Of a stretch of 42,685 nucleotides of DNA, positions 33,048 to 39,730 are shown one piece after another. Location: contig CAJOKJ010000016.1 in NCBI GenBank assembly GCA_905235155.1, positions 1 to 42,685 of the forward strand. Direction: 5' to 3'. The stretch comes from Candidatus Gastranaerophilales bacterium (GTDB lineage: Bacteria; Cyanobacteriota; Vampirovibrionia; Gastranaerophilales; Gastranaerophilaceae). The first letter of the stretch is position 1. Each line of letters starts with the position of its first letter. Under the pieces are notes generated by a model. The model saw only the letters and a list, made by a program, of their open reading frames with translations. It was not told the origin of the DNA and did no database searches. The position numbers and the translations under genes are program-made.

Positions 33048-33794
33048 TTATAAAATATTATCCAATCCGTAAGTAAAATTTCTATTTTCATAAGCATATT
33101 TTATTGCCATTAAAATACCCGGCATATAGCAAGAACGATTAGTAGAATCGTGTCTTATAGATAGGATTTGACCGTCAGAACCCAAAACAACTTCTTGAGA
33201 TGCCATATATCCCGGCATCCTTATTGAATGAATATGAATATCAGAATACGAATTAGCACCTCTTGCCCCTGTAATTGTTTCTGTTTCGGCACAATTACCG
33301 TTCGTAAAAGAATTTTTTGCTTCTGCCATAAGTTTAGCTGTTTTGACAGCTGTTCCTGATGGTGCATCTTTCTTTTGGTTATGATGAAGCTCTATTATTT
33401 CAGCATTGTCAAAATATTTTGCTGCCATTTGAGCAAATTTCATCATCAAAACAGCACCTGTTGAAAAATTAGGGGCAATAAAACATGCCAGTTTATTTTT
33501 ATCTGAAAGTTGTTTTAATTCTTCAATTTGTTCATCTTTTAAACCTGTTGTTCCAATAACAATATTAATGTTATTATTCATACAATATAGGGCATTCTCA
33601 TATATAGAATTTGGTTGAGTAAAATCAACTAAAATATCAATTTTTCTTGATTTATGTGCTTCTTCTATTGTTTTAAATTCTGCACCATTAATATCAATAC
33701 TTGCAACACATTCCATTTCTGAATTATTACAAACAGCATTAACAACTTCTTTACCCATTTTTCCGTTTGCCCCGCAAACTGCAACTTTAATCAT
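33048..33794 (-). CDS. dapB: 4-hydroxy-tetrahydrodipicolinate reductase
   Basis: A 248-aa NAD(P)H-dependent reductase of the diaminopimelate pathway. The N-terminal GANGKMG is at 8-14, followed by VDFTQPN, GTTGL and the catalytic-region motif ELHHNQKKDAPSGTA. It is the first gene of a closely spaced minus-strand operon through gltX. AGAGG precedes the ATG, and a good promoter lies upstream. The family is well conserved. Confidence 0.96.
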   Translation of the reverse strand: MIKVAVCGANGKMGKEVVNAVCNNSEMECVASIDINGAEFKTIEEAHKSRKIDILVDFTQPNSIYENALYCMNNNINIVIGTTGLKDEQIEELKQLSDKNKLACFIAPNFSTGAVLMMKFAQMAAKYFDNAEIIELHHNQKKDAPSGTAVKTAKLMAEAKNSFTNGNCAETETITGARGANSYSDIHIHSIRMPGYMASQEVVLGSDGQILSIRHDSTNRSCYMPGILMAIKYAYENRNFTYGLDNIL

Positions 33795-33812
33795 AAATCA
33801 CCTCTTACACTG

Positions 33813-33841
33813 ATTTTAACCAAAATATGTCAATTTTTCAA
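33813..33841 (-). promoter_or_regulatory. Promoter of the dapB-gltX operon
   Basis: On the minus strand: TTGAAA (33841-33836), a 17-base spacer, then TAAAAT (33818-33813). It drives the eight-gene operon and lies back to back with the RNase HIII gene. Confidence 0.75.
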
Positions 33842-33846
33842 ATGTA

Positions 33847-33855
33847 TGTTAAAAT
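33847..33855 (+). promoter_or_regulatory. Extended -10 of rnhC, leaderless
   Basis: TGT-TAAAAT ends six bases before ATG 33862, and there is no Shine-Dalgarno sequence. The mRNA probably begins at or beside the start codon. Confidence 0.5.
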
Positions 33856-33861
33856 CTTAAT

Positions 33862-34500
33862 ATGGAAGAAACTTTTGTAACACATATTGGCACAGACGAA
33901 TCAGGCAAGGGTGATTTTTTCGGCCCGCTTGTTATCGCAGGTGTAATGGTTGATGAGAATAGTGCTAAAATATTCAGAAATTTAGGTATTAGAGATTCAA
34001 AAACAATCACTGATAAAAGAATTTTGGAATTTGCAACACAAATCCAAAAATACGGTAAATTTTCTGTTATAGCTATTGGTAATTCTAAATATAACGAGTT
34101 ATATAAAAACTTTGGCAATTTGAACAAATTATTGGCATGGGGTCACGCAAAAGTTATAGAAAATATTTTAGAAAAAAATTCTTGCGAATATGCACTTTCT
34201 GATAAATTTGGAGATGAAAGTTTAATAAAAAATGCACTTCAAACAAGAGGTAAAGGTATACGTTTAGAGCAAATGGTAAAAGCTGAAAGCGATATCGCAG
34301 TTGCTGCCGCAAGCGTTTTAGCAAGAGCAACATTTGTTCAAAAAATGAAACAAATGGAACTTGCTTTCGGTTGTAATTTTCCAAAAGGTTGCAACAATAT
34401 TGTTAAAGATTCCGCTCGAGAATTCATCGCAAAACACGGCAAAGAACGCTTAATTGAAGTTTGCAAGGCACATTTTAAAACATATAAAGAAGTGTTATAG
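33862..34500 (+). CDS. rnhC: Ribonuclease HIII-type, lacking the N-terminal domain
   Basis: A 212-aa RNase H type 2-fold nuclease that degrades RNA in RNA-DNA hybrids. The catalytic start TDESGKGDFFGPLVIAG (about 10-26) is the HIII signature (GKGDxFGP). Further acidic residues lie in LSDKFGDES and VKAESDIAVAAASVLAR. Typical RNase HIII proteins have about 90 residues of TBP-like substrate-binding domain before this motif; here it starts at residue 9. A promoter and the divergent dapB lie directly upstream, so no extension is possible. It may still be active, or be an intermediate between HII and HIII. Confidence 0.88.
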   Translation: MEETFVTHIGTDESGKGDFFGPLVIAGVMVDENSAKIFRNLGIRDSKTITDKRILEFATQIQKYGKFSVIAIGNSKYNELYKNFGNLNKLLAWGHAKVIENILEKNSCEYALSDKFGDESLIKNALQTRGKGIRLEQMVKAESDIAVAAASVLARATFVQKMKQMELAFGCNFPKGCNNIVKDSAREFIAKHGKERLIEVCKAHFKTYKEVL

Positions 34501-34532
34501 CAACAAAAAATTTTTTCGCAAAAATTTCAGCC

Positions 34533-34610
34533 CTGCTCGGGCTAAAAAAAAATGTTTGCAATTAATGCAAACATTAAATAAACACGAGGATATTAAGAGA
34601 GAGTATAAAA
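34533..34610 (-). repeat. Terminator-containing intergenic repeat, copy A
   Basis: It shares the flank CTGCTCGGGCTAAAAAAAA and the block TTAAATAAACACGAGGATAT plus the following TTAAGAGAGAG...TATAAAA with 42463-42547. The two copies differ inside the hairpin but both keep a perfect stem, i.e. compensatory changes. Confidence 0.8.
34544..34574 (-). terminator. Terminator of the 172-aa gene
   Basis: Minus-strand stem ATGTTTGCA / TGCAAACAT (34574-34566 with 34560-34552), a 5-base loop, then nine T. It is canonical for the minus-strand gene ending at 34616. Confidence 0.9.
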
Positions 34611-34615
34611 TTTTA

Positions 34616-35134
34616 TTAAAATTGCTTTGCAGGATATGCACTTACTGCCGTTTTTGCATTTAAGAATTGCAATCTTGACATTAAGTCATTATTATTAGCA
34701 ATTTGTTCTTTTGCTTGAATCATCATTGATTCTCTAATTGCTGATGTAAACATTCCATTTTGCAATGCAAATGAGTCTGAAACTTTTGCACGTGTGTTTA
34801 CTCTTGAAGCATTATTTGAGATAGCCTTTGCACCTGCTTGTACTTCTGTTGCATTTGTTGAAGCAGCTGCTTTTGCTGATTCTGATTTAAAAATACTTTC
34901 TGCAAAAGGATTTGCTGATTTTGTTAATGCTGCTCTTGCTTCTGTCATTAAATCATTTTGAACTGTTGTTTTATAAACATCTGTATTATATACATTATTA
35001 GCAGAAGATGCTTCTACTGCTTGTGAAGATTTTGATGCTGCACGTTGAAAAATTGCATTTGTAACTGAATCCACCATGTTCTTATCTATTTTTTGAACTA
35101 TGAAGTTTGTTGTTGCTGTTAAACCGTTTGTCAT
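34616..35134 (-). CDS. Lineage-specific Ala/Ser/Asn-rich helical protein, 172 aa
   Basis: A 172-aa protein of low complexity but balanced composition (MTNGLTATTNFIVQKIDK, AAASTNATEVQAGAKAIS, and a conserved-looking end LMSRLQFLNAKTAVSAYPAK). There is no signal peptide or membrane helix. The helical Ala/Asn/Ser-rich style resembles flagellin-like or secreted filament proteins, but no diagnostic motif is present. The ribosome binding site is weak. A strong terminator follows. Function unknown. Confidence 0.6.
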   Translation of the reverse strand: MTNGLTATTNFIVQKIDKNMVDSVTNAIFQRAASKSSQAVEASSANNVYNTDVYKTTVQNDLMTEARAALTKSANPFAESIFKSESAKAAASTNATEVQAGAKAISNNASRVNTRAKVSDSFALQNGMFTSAIRESMMIQAKEQIANNNDLMSRLQFLNAKTAVSAYPAKQF

Positions 35135-35226
35135 CTTTTCTTCAATATCCTTATACTTATTTAAGTTATTTTTTTATAAAAAATTGCTTTTTTCTTTGAT
35201 TATTTATTAAGATATGTTACAATTAA

Positions 35227-35251
35227 AAATGCACGGCAAAACCGTGCATTT
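35227..35251 (-). terminator. Terminator of the Cys-rich exported protein gene
   Basis: A 10-bp stem (AAATGCACGG / CCGTGCATTT) has a 5-base loop. On the minus strand it is followed by TTTAATT. It lies 21 bases after the stop at 35272. Confidence 0.8.
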
Positions 35252-35271
35252 CAAGTATATAATTAATAAAT

Positions 35272-35841
35272 TTATTTTTCACAAGAACATTTACATTTTG
35301 GTTTGCAGCAGTATTTTCTTGCATGTTTCAATCTGTATTTCATTTCACGTTTAATTTTTCTGTATTCAGATTTTTGCTCGCATTTTAAAATTGATTTAAA
35401 TTCTTTATCCATGCATTTTAATTTGGCTTTTAAATCTTTAAAATCCTCTTTTAAAACTTTTTCTCTGTCTTTTACTGCACTTTTATCTAAACAAGATTCA
35501 CCCAAAGCTTCACATAAACATTTATGGTCTGCTTTAATTTTGTCATGTATACATTCTAAATCGGATTCGTATTTTTCTTCAATATTCATTGCCTGTTCAC
35601 GCTGGCAAGTATCTAAATTTAATCTGCAATATAGTTCTTCTCTTTTTTGATCACGACAATTTGAAAAACTTTCTTTTGCTCTTTCTGCACATTCTGCACA
35701 ATTTGGCTTGTCACATCTTTTTTCACATTTTGGTTTTTGACATCCGCAGTCATCATTTTTGACCGGACAACCACAACCTGCATAAGCACTGCTTGTTGCC
35801 AATGCCATAGTCAATGCGATAGCCATTACTAATTTTTTCAT
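35272..35841 (-). CDS. Exported cysteine-rich protein, CpxP/Spy-like helical core
   Basis: A 189-aa protein. It has a signal peptide MKKLVMAIALTMALATSSAYA with an AxA-type cleavage site. Cysteine clusters lie at both ends (CGCPVKNDDCGCQKPKCEK and CCKPKCKCSCEK), with further Cys pairs through a helical middle rich in Lys/Glu. The helical hairpin-like middle (EEKYESDLECIHDKIKADHK ...) recalls periplasmic LTxxQ/CpxP-type sensors or metal-binding chaperones, but that is only a resemblance. So many cysteines in the periplasm suggest metal binding or disulfide cross-linking. Monocistronic. Confidence 0.7.
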   Translation of the reverse strand: MKKLVMAIALTMALATSSAYAGCGCPVKNDDCGCQKPKCEKRCDKPNCAECAERAKESFSNCRDQKREELYCRLNLDTCQREQAMNIEEKYESDLECIHDKIKADHKCLCEALGESCLDKSAVKDREKVLKEDFKDLKAKLKCMDKEFKSILKCEQKSEYRKIKREMKYRLKHARKYCCKPKCKCSCEK

Positions 35842-35974
35842 AATAATTCTCCTTTTTATTAATTACAATCTCTTTTGTTGTACTTTTATATTGTATTTAT
35901 CAAAAGGATTTTTCCTATATCCGTATGTATAAAAACAAATTAATCTATCAGGTATAATTTAAGCATAATAATTA

Positions 35975-36304
35975 TTATAAACCTTTTAAAACGGCTCTCA
36001 TTGTACGCAATATTTCCAAATATGCATTTGCTTCACTTTCAGAAAAAGTAAGAATTAATTCTAATAATTCTGTTTTATATTTTTCATTTTTATTTTGTTT
36101 ATTTACACCAAAATCTTCCAATGTAAAAGATAACACATCAGCCATTTTCAAAAAAGTTTCAATATTAAGTTTACTTATCCCTCTTTCAACTTTGCTTAAA
36201 TAATTTTTTGAAATATCAATTTTTTCAGCAAGTTCTTCTTGCGTAAGTTTTCTATCTTTTCTTAAAGCTTGTATTATCTTACCTATTGAAACTTTATCAA
36301 TCAT
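35975..36304 (-). CDS. XRE-family helix-turn-helix transcriptional regulator
   Basis: A 109-aa protein with a Cro/C1 helix-turn-helix at about 8-62 (IGKIIQALRKDRKLTQEELA, then ISKNYLSKVERGISKLN). The C-terminal 45 residues are helical. It is divergent from the SGNH-like gene at 36440, whose promoter it could control, although no clear operator palindrome is seen. Confidence 0.88.
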   Translation of the reverse strand: MIDKVSIGKIIQALRKDRKLTQEELAEKIDISKNYLSKVERGISKLNIETFLKMADVLSFTLEDFGVNKQNKNEKYKTELLELILTFSESEANAYLEILRTMRAVLKGL

Positions 36305-36385
36305 ATTAATCCCTTTATAATAATAAGAACAATATGATTACTTTTAAACATCTTTTATGATTTTTAATTATAAATATAATCTTAT

Positions 36386-36413
36386 TTGATTTCTATTAGA
36401 TACATGGTATAAT
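36386..36413 (+). promoter_or_regulatory. Promoter of the SGNH-like gene
   Basis: TTGATT (36386-36391), a 16-base spacer and an extended -10, TGG-TATAAT (36405-36413). The start is near 36420. The region upstream of ATG 36440 has no clear ribosome binding site. Confidence 0.7.
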
Positions 36414-36439
36414 CTTTTTGGATTATTTATATTTAAAAT

Positions 36440-37273
36440 ATGCAAATAGGATTTATACAAAATTTAATTGACAAAATAAGAGGTAAAGAACATATACCTT
36501 ATGTTTCTATTACTTCAAAAAAAATTGCCGGAGCAGATAAATTCTGCAAAAAAATTGATACATTGATTCTAGGCTCATCACATATGGAAATGGGCTATAT
36601 TGCCACAAAAAAAGAATATAATCTTGCAACAAGTTCCCAAGATTTGTATTATAGCTATAATTTATTGAAAAAATATAACAACGATAACATTAAAAATGTT
36701 ATTCTAAGTATTTCTTATTTTTCTACTTGGCATGTTTTAATCAAAACTCGTGAATATGCCATATATTGTGCATACTTCAAAATATTAACAGGTATAGATT
36801 ACCAATATAACAATGTTGCCAAAGAAAAAAATCTATATTACATTGAAGAAAAATATGGAGATTACTTAAAAAAATATTATAAAAGATTTTTATCCGGCAA
36901 TTACAGAGGTAATTATAATAAATATCAAAAAGGATATCATGTACCATCGGATGAGAAAAAAAACAGTATCCTAAAAGCAATGAACAGAGAACATTCTCAA
37001 ATGTATATATTCGAAAAATTTTTAGAAGAAACTAAAGATAAAAATGTGTATATCGTAATACCACCAATGAGCAAAGATTTTCAAGAATTTATGCCGGATA
37101 AACAAACTATTTTTGGTAAAACATACGACATTGTTAAATCATACGGTAACGTTAAATTACTTGATTATTACGACGATAACGATTTTAAACAAGATGATTT
37201 TTTTGATTTTCAACACCTAAATTTAAAAGGAGCAAAAAAATTTACCAATAAAATAAAAAGTAACTTTAACTAA
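36440..37273 (+). CDS. SGNH-hydrolase-like protein
   Basis: A 277-aa protein. It has a nucleophile-type block LILGSSHMEMGY (about 42-53), where Ser of GSSH would be the SGNH nucleophile, and a late FFDFQHLNLKGAKKF with a D..H pair in the block-V position. The central VYIVIPPMSK fits the fold. It is Tyr/Lys-rich and has no signal peptide. Related proteins act on acylated polysaccharides or cell-wall polymers (DltD-like or acyltransferase-associated), but the substrate here is unknown. The promoter faces the XRE regulator gene. Confidence 0.6.
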   Translation: MQIGFIQNLIDKIRGKEHIPYVSITSKKIAGADKFCKKIDTLILGSSHMEMGYIATKKEYNLATSSQDLYYSYNLLKKYNNDNIKNVILSISYFSTWHVLIKTREYAIYCAYFKILTGIDYQYNNVAKEKNLYYIEEKYGDYLKKYYKRFLSGNYRGNYNKYQKGYHVPSDEKKNSILKAMNREHSQMYIFEKFLEETKDKNVYIVIPPMSKDFQEFMPDKQTIFGKTYDIVKSYGNVKLLDYYDDNDFKQDDFFDFQHLNLKGAKKFTNKIKSNFN

Positions 37274-37311
37274 AAAAGAGGCGGTTTTCGTTTACGAAAA
37301 CCGCCTCTTTT
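37274..37311. terminator. Bidirectional terminator, 17-bp stem
   Basis: A perfect 17-bp stem around loop TTTA (37291-37294), with AAAAGAGGCGGTTTTCG as the left arm. It lies between the convergent SGNH-like and SLH genes. Confidence 0.93.
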
Positions 37312-37326
37312 ATCTAACTAATATTT

Positions 37327-38610
37327 TTATTGATTATCAATACTTGTATCATCATTTAAGATAATTAAAATATCTTCACCACATTTAGCTCTGTAATGCA
37401 AACCTGGTGTAACTAAGCCAAGAATAAGACCCACACCACATCCGATAGGTGTACCGATTGCAATACCGTGACCGATTACCGCAGGACTTGGAATAAATGC
37501 AAAACCGATACCTGCACCGGTACCAATAGCACCAAGACCTACTGTCCAGCCTAAAATTTTACCAAATGTCATCCAAGGACCTTCTTTCAATGTACCGTCC
37601 TTTGTAAACGGATCAGCATCAATAGCATAAGTTTTTCCGTTTGGTAATGTTAATTCTCTAAATTTCATAGAAACTCTTGCGTTTTTATTAAACCATTTTG
37701 GTTTTTGAATGTGAGTTACTTCTGCAACCAATTTTGAACCTTGAGGGATTACAAGAGTACCTTCTTCTGTATATGCACCTTCTTCAAACACAAAATGAAC
37801 AATATCACCTGCGTTTGATTTTTTTGACCAATATCTTTCATCAAAGGCAATTCTTAAAACATTATCCTTCAATATGATTTTTCTTAAATTTGTTATAGTT
37901 ACCGCATTACAAGGTGCTTTATCCGTAACTTGTAAGTGTTCTGTACCTAAAACTCTTTCTGAATTATTTTTGTATTGAGGTTTAACAAGATTAAGTTTTT
38001 GGTACAATTTATACAATAATACTGCTGCTTCTGCTCTTGTTAAGTCATTTTGCGGATTTAATACGCTTGCATTAGGATAATTTACGTATAAATCATAAGA
38101 AATGGCTTTTGCATAAGCAGATTTTGCCCAAGCAGGAATTGCAACATAATCACTGAATCTTTTTAAAACACTTGTGTCCGTTACAGCATCTTTAGTAATA
38201 TGACTCATTATTGAAGTAACTTCTGCTCTTGTTAAAACTCTGTTTGGTTTAAATGTGTTATCAGGATACCCATACACAAGACCTAACTGTTGAGAACGTA
38301 AAACGTCTGCATAATAACCATCTGAATTTGAAACATCAGTAAATTGATTCTTTATTCTGACATTTAAATTATCATTTGAAAGAACTTTTAATAATGAATG
38401 TACAAATTCAACACGTGTAACCGAGTTGTTAGGGTTAAAGTACCCTTTCGCATCTGTTGACATGATATCTTTGTCAACAACAAAATTAATTTCTTTTGAA
38501 GCCCAATAATTTGATTTAATGTCGTTTACAGATTTAACTGCTGCAAATGCAGGTAAAAAGTTAAAACTAATCATTAATACTGACAATAGGGCAGATAAAA
38601 ATTTTTTCAT
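37327..38610 (-). CDS. Secreted S-layer-homology (SLH) domain protein
   Basis: A 427-aa protein. The start is ATG 38610 with AGAGGT upstream; the longer frame adds an unlikely leader. The signal peptide is MKKFLSALLSVLMISFNFLP...AFA. Three SLH repeats follow: WASKEINFVVDKDIM with NNSVTRVEFV; YADVLRSQQLGLVYGYPDNT with RVLTRAEV; AYAKAISYDLYVNYPN with DLTRAEAAVLL. A beta-rich region (about 235-345, VIPQGSKLVAEVTHIQKP) and a Gly/Ile-rich hydrophobic segment (GKILGWTVGLGAIGTGAGIG) close the protein. SLH domains bind cell-wall polymers; in cyanobacterial relatives they anchor outer-membrane proteins to peptidoglycan. Likely role: envelope anchoring. Confidence 0.88.
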   Translation of the reverse strand: MKKFLSALLSVLMISFNFLPAFAAVKSVNDIKSNYWASKEINFVVDKDIMSTDAKGYFNPNNSVTRVEFVHSLLKVLSNDNLNVRIKNQFTDVSNSDGYYADVLRSQQLGLVYGYPDNTFKPNRVLTRAEVTSIMSHITKDAVTDTSVLKRFSDYVAIPAWAKSAYAKAISYDLYVNYPNASVLNPQNDLTRAEAAVLLYKLYQKLNLVKPQYKNNSERVLGTEHLQVTDKAPCNAVTITNLRKIILKDNVLRIAFDERYWSKKSNAGDIVHFVFEEGAYTEEGTLVIPQGSKLVAEVTHIQKPKWFNKNARVSMKFRELTLPNGKTYAIDADPFTKDGTLKEGPWMTFGKILGWTVGLGAIGTGAGIGFAFIPSPAVIGHGIAIGTPIGCGVGLILGLVTPGLHYRAKCGEDILIILNDDTSIDNQ

Positions 38611-38689
38611 ATCTATACCTCTTTTAGTGTAACACATAGTCATTATTTCATGCTGGAAAATATTTTTCAACATGTTATTTTAAATAAAA

Positions 38690-38720
38690 ATAAAAATTAA
38701 AATTAAAATTAAAATTAAAA
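38690..38720. repeat. Short AT microsatellite
   Basis: Repeated AAAATT/TAAAAT hexamers (five to six imperfect copies) lie between the SLH gene and the flagellar operon terminator. The region 38674-38893 otherwise holds only two hairpins. Confidence 0.75.
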
Positions 38721-38738
38721 GTAACATATAAAAAGAAA

Positions 38739-38763
38739 AAGAGGGTGCCTGTTAAACCCTCTT
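38739..38763 (-). terminator. Terminator of the flagellar operon
   Basis: AAGAGGGT / ACCCTCTT stem with a 9-base loop; on the minus strand it is followed by TTTCTTTTTA-type sequence. It lies downstream of the hook-like gene stop at 38894. Confidence 0.75.
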
Positions 38764-38810
38764 GTACTTGAATTTACTCTAAAATCGTCTTCTGTTTTTA
38801 AATTTTGCCA

Positions 38811-38846
38811 CAGTAAACGGGGGTGAATAAATCCACCCGTTTACTG
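38811..38846. repeat. 11-bp inverted repeat downstream of the hook-like gene
   Basis: CAGTAAACGGG (38811-38821) and CCCGTTTACTG (38836-38846) are perfect complements around a 14-base loop. There is no T-tract on the minus strand, so it may be an mRNA 3'-end stabiliser or an accessory terminator. Confidence 0.6.
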
Positions 38847-38893
38847 TAATTTTCAGCAAACTAACTCTACTACGAAGAATATTACTTCATTTA

Positions 38894-39730
38894 CTATTGT
38901 GCAACCAATCTGATTGCTTCTTGTAACAATTCTTTTTGAGATGAAATCAATTTATTTGCAAGCTCCATTTGAACTTTTGCTTGTTGATAATTTGCAATAT
39001 TATCTTTAAAACCAACATTTGATAATTCTAACAAGCCTGAACGAATTTCACCACGACCCAAAACAGGACGTCCTGATTCTTCAGTTTCAACAAATTGTCC
39101 GTCTTTAATTTCGTATAAACCATTTTTATTATGGAAACTCATTGTTGCAATTTTATATAACGGAACTCTTTTTTTACCGCCATCCGCTTTACCATACAAA
39201 GTACCGTCATTTTTAATTTCGTAATCGTCGTATTTACCCAGATATTTACCATTATTTGGGTCAATCCATAATTTAATATTTGTTGTAGGTACATCTAACG
39301 CTCCGCCTTTTGTAATTGTTTCTTCGTAAAGGTCAGCACTCAACGACTTTGTACCTGCCATAATTTCACCTTTATCATTCAAGATATAACCTTGAACAGT
39401 GAAACCATCTTTGTTTTTATAAACACCTTCTGCGTCAAAATCAAATTCACCGTGTCTTGTGTAAATAATTTTACCTTCTTTTGTACGTGTTACAAAGAAA
39501 CCTTCACCTTCTAAGAAAAGGTTTGCATTTGCAGTACCTGGTGTAGATTTACCTTGACCAAAATTTTTGTCGCAAGTATCTAATACCGCTCCGCCTAAAA
39601 AAGTTTTAAAATTAACTTTATTTTCTTTGAAGCCCGGCGTATACATGTTTGTCATGTTTGTAGTTAGGGCATTCATCCATTCTACTGTTGTTTTTTGTGT
39701 ATTAAGTGCCGTTACAAATGAATCATTCAT
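38894..39730 (-). CDS. Flagellar hook/rod basal-body protein (FlgE/F/G family)
   Basis: A 278-aa axial flagellar protein. The N-terminal coil ends in a degenerate ANNLANxxTxGFK motif (TTNMTNMYTPGFKENKVNF). The core has GEGFFVTRTKEGKIIYTRHG, F-x-F-D-AEG and a C-terminal LELSNVGFKDNIANYQQAKV heptad region. Its size is close to FlgF/FlgG, but its place directly after a fliK gene is where flgE usually lies (flgD would be between). The paralogue cannot be fixed by eye. It starts 8 nt inside the fliK-like gene, so expression is coupled. Confidence 0.85.
   Translation of the reverse strand: MNDSFVTALNTQKTTVEWMNALTTNMTNMYTPGFKENKVNFKTFLGGAVLDTCDKNFGQGKSTPGTANANLFLEGEGFFVTRTKEGKIIYTRHGEFDFDAEGVYKNKDGFTVQGYILNDKGEIMAGTKSLSADLYEETITKGGALDVPTTNIKLWIDPNNGKYLGKYDDYEIKNDGTLYGKADGGKKRVPLYKIATMSFHNKNGLYEIKDGQFVETEESGRPVLGRGEIRSGLLELSNVGFKDNIANYQQAKVQMELANKLISSQKELLQEAIRLVAQ

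Noticed and set aside
34550-34610. Riboswitch or leader RNA of a downstream plus-strand gene
   Set aside because: No plus-strand gene follows; in the minus direction the same hairpin plus T-tract is a plain terminator for the gene ending at 34616.
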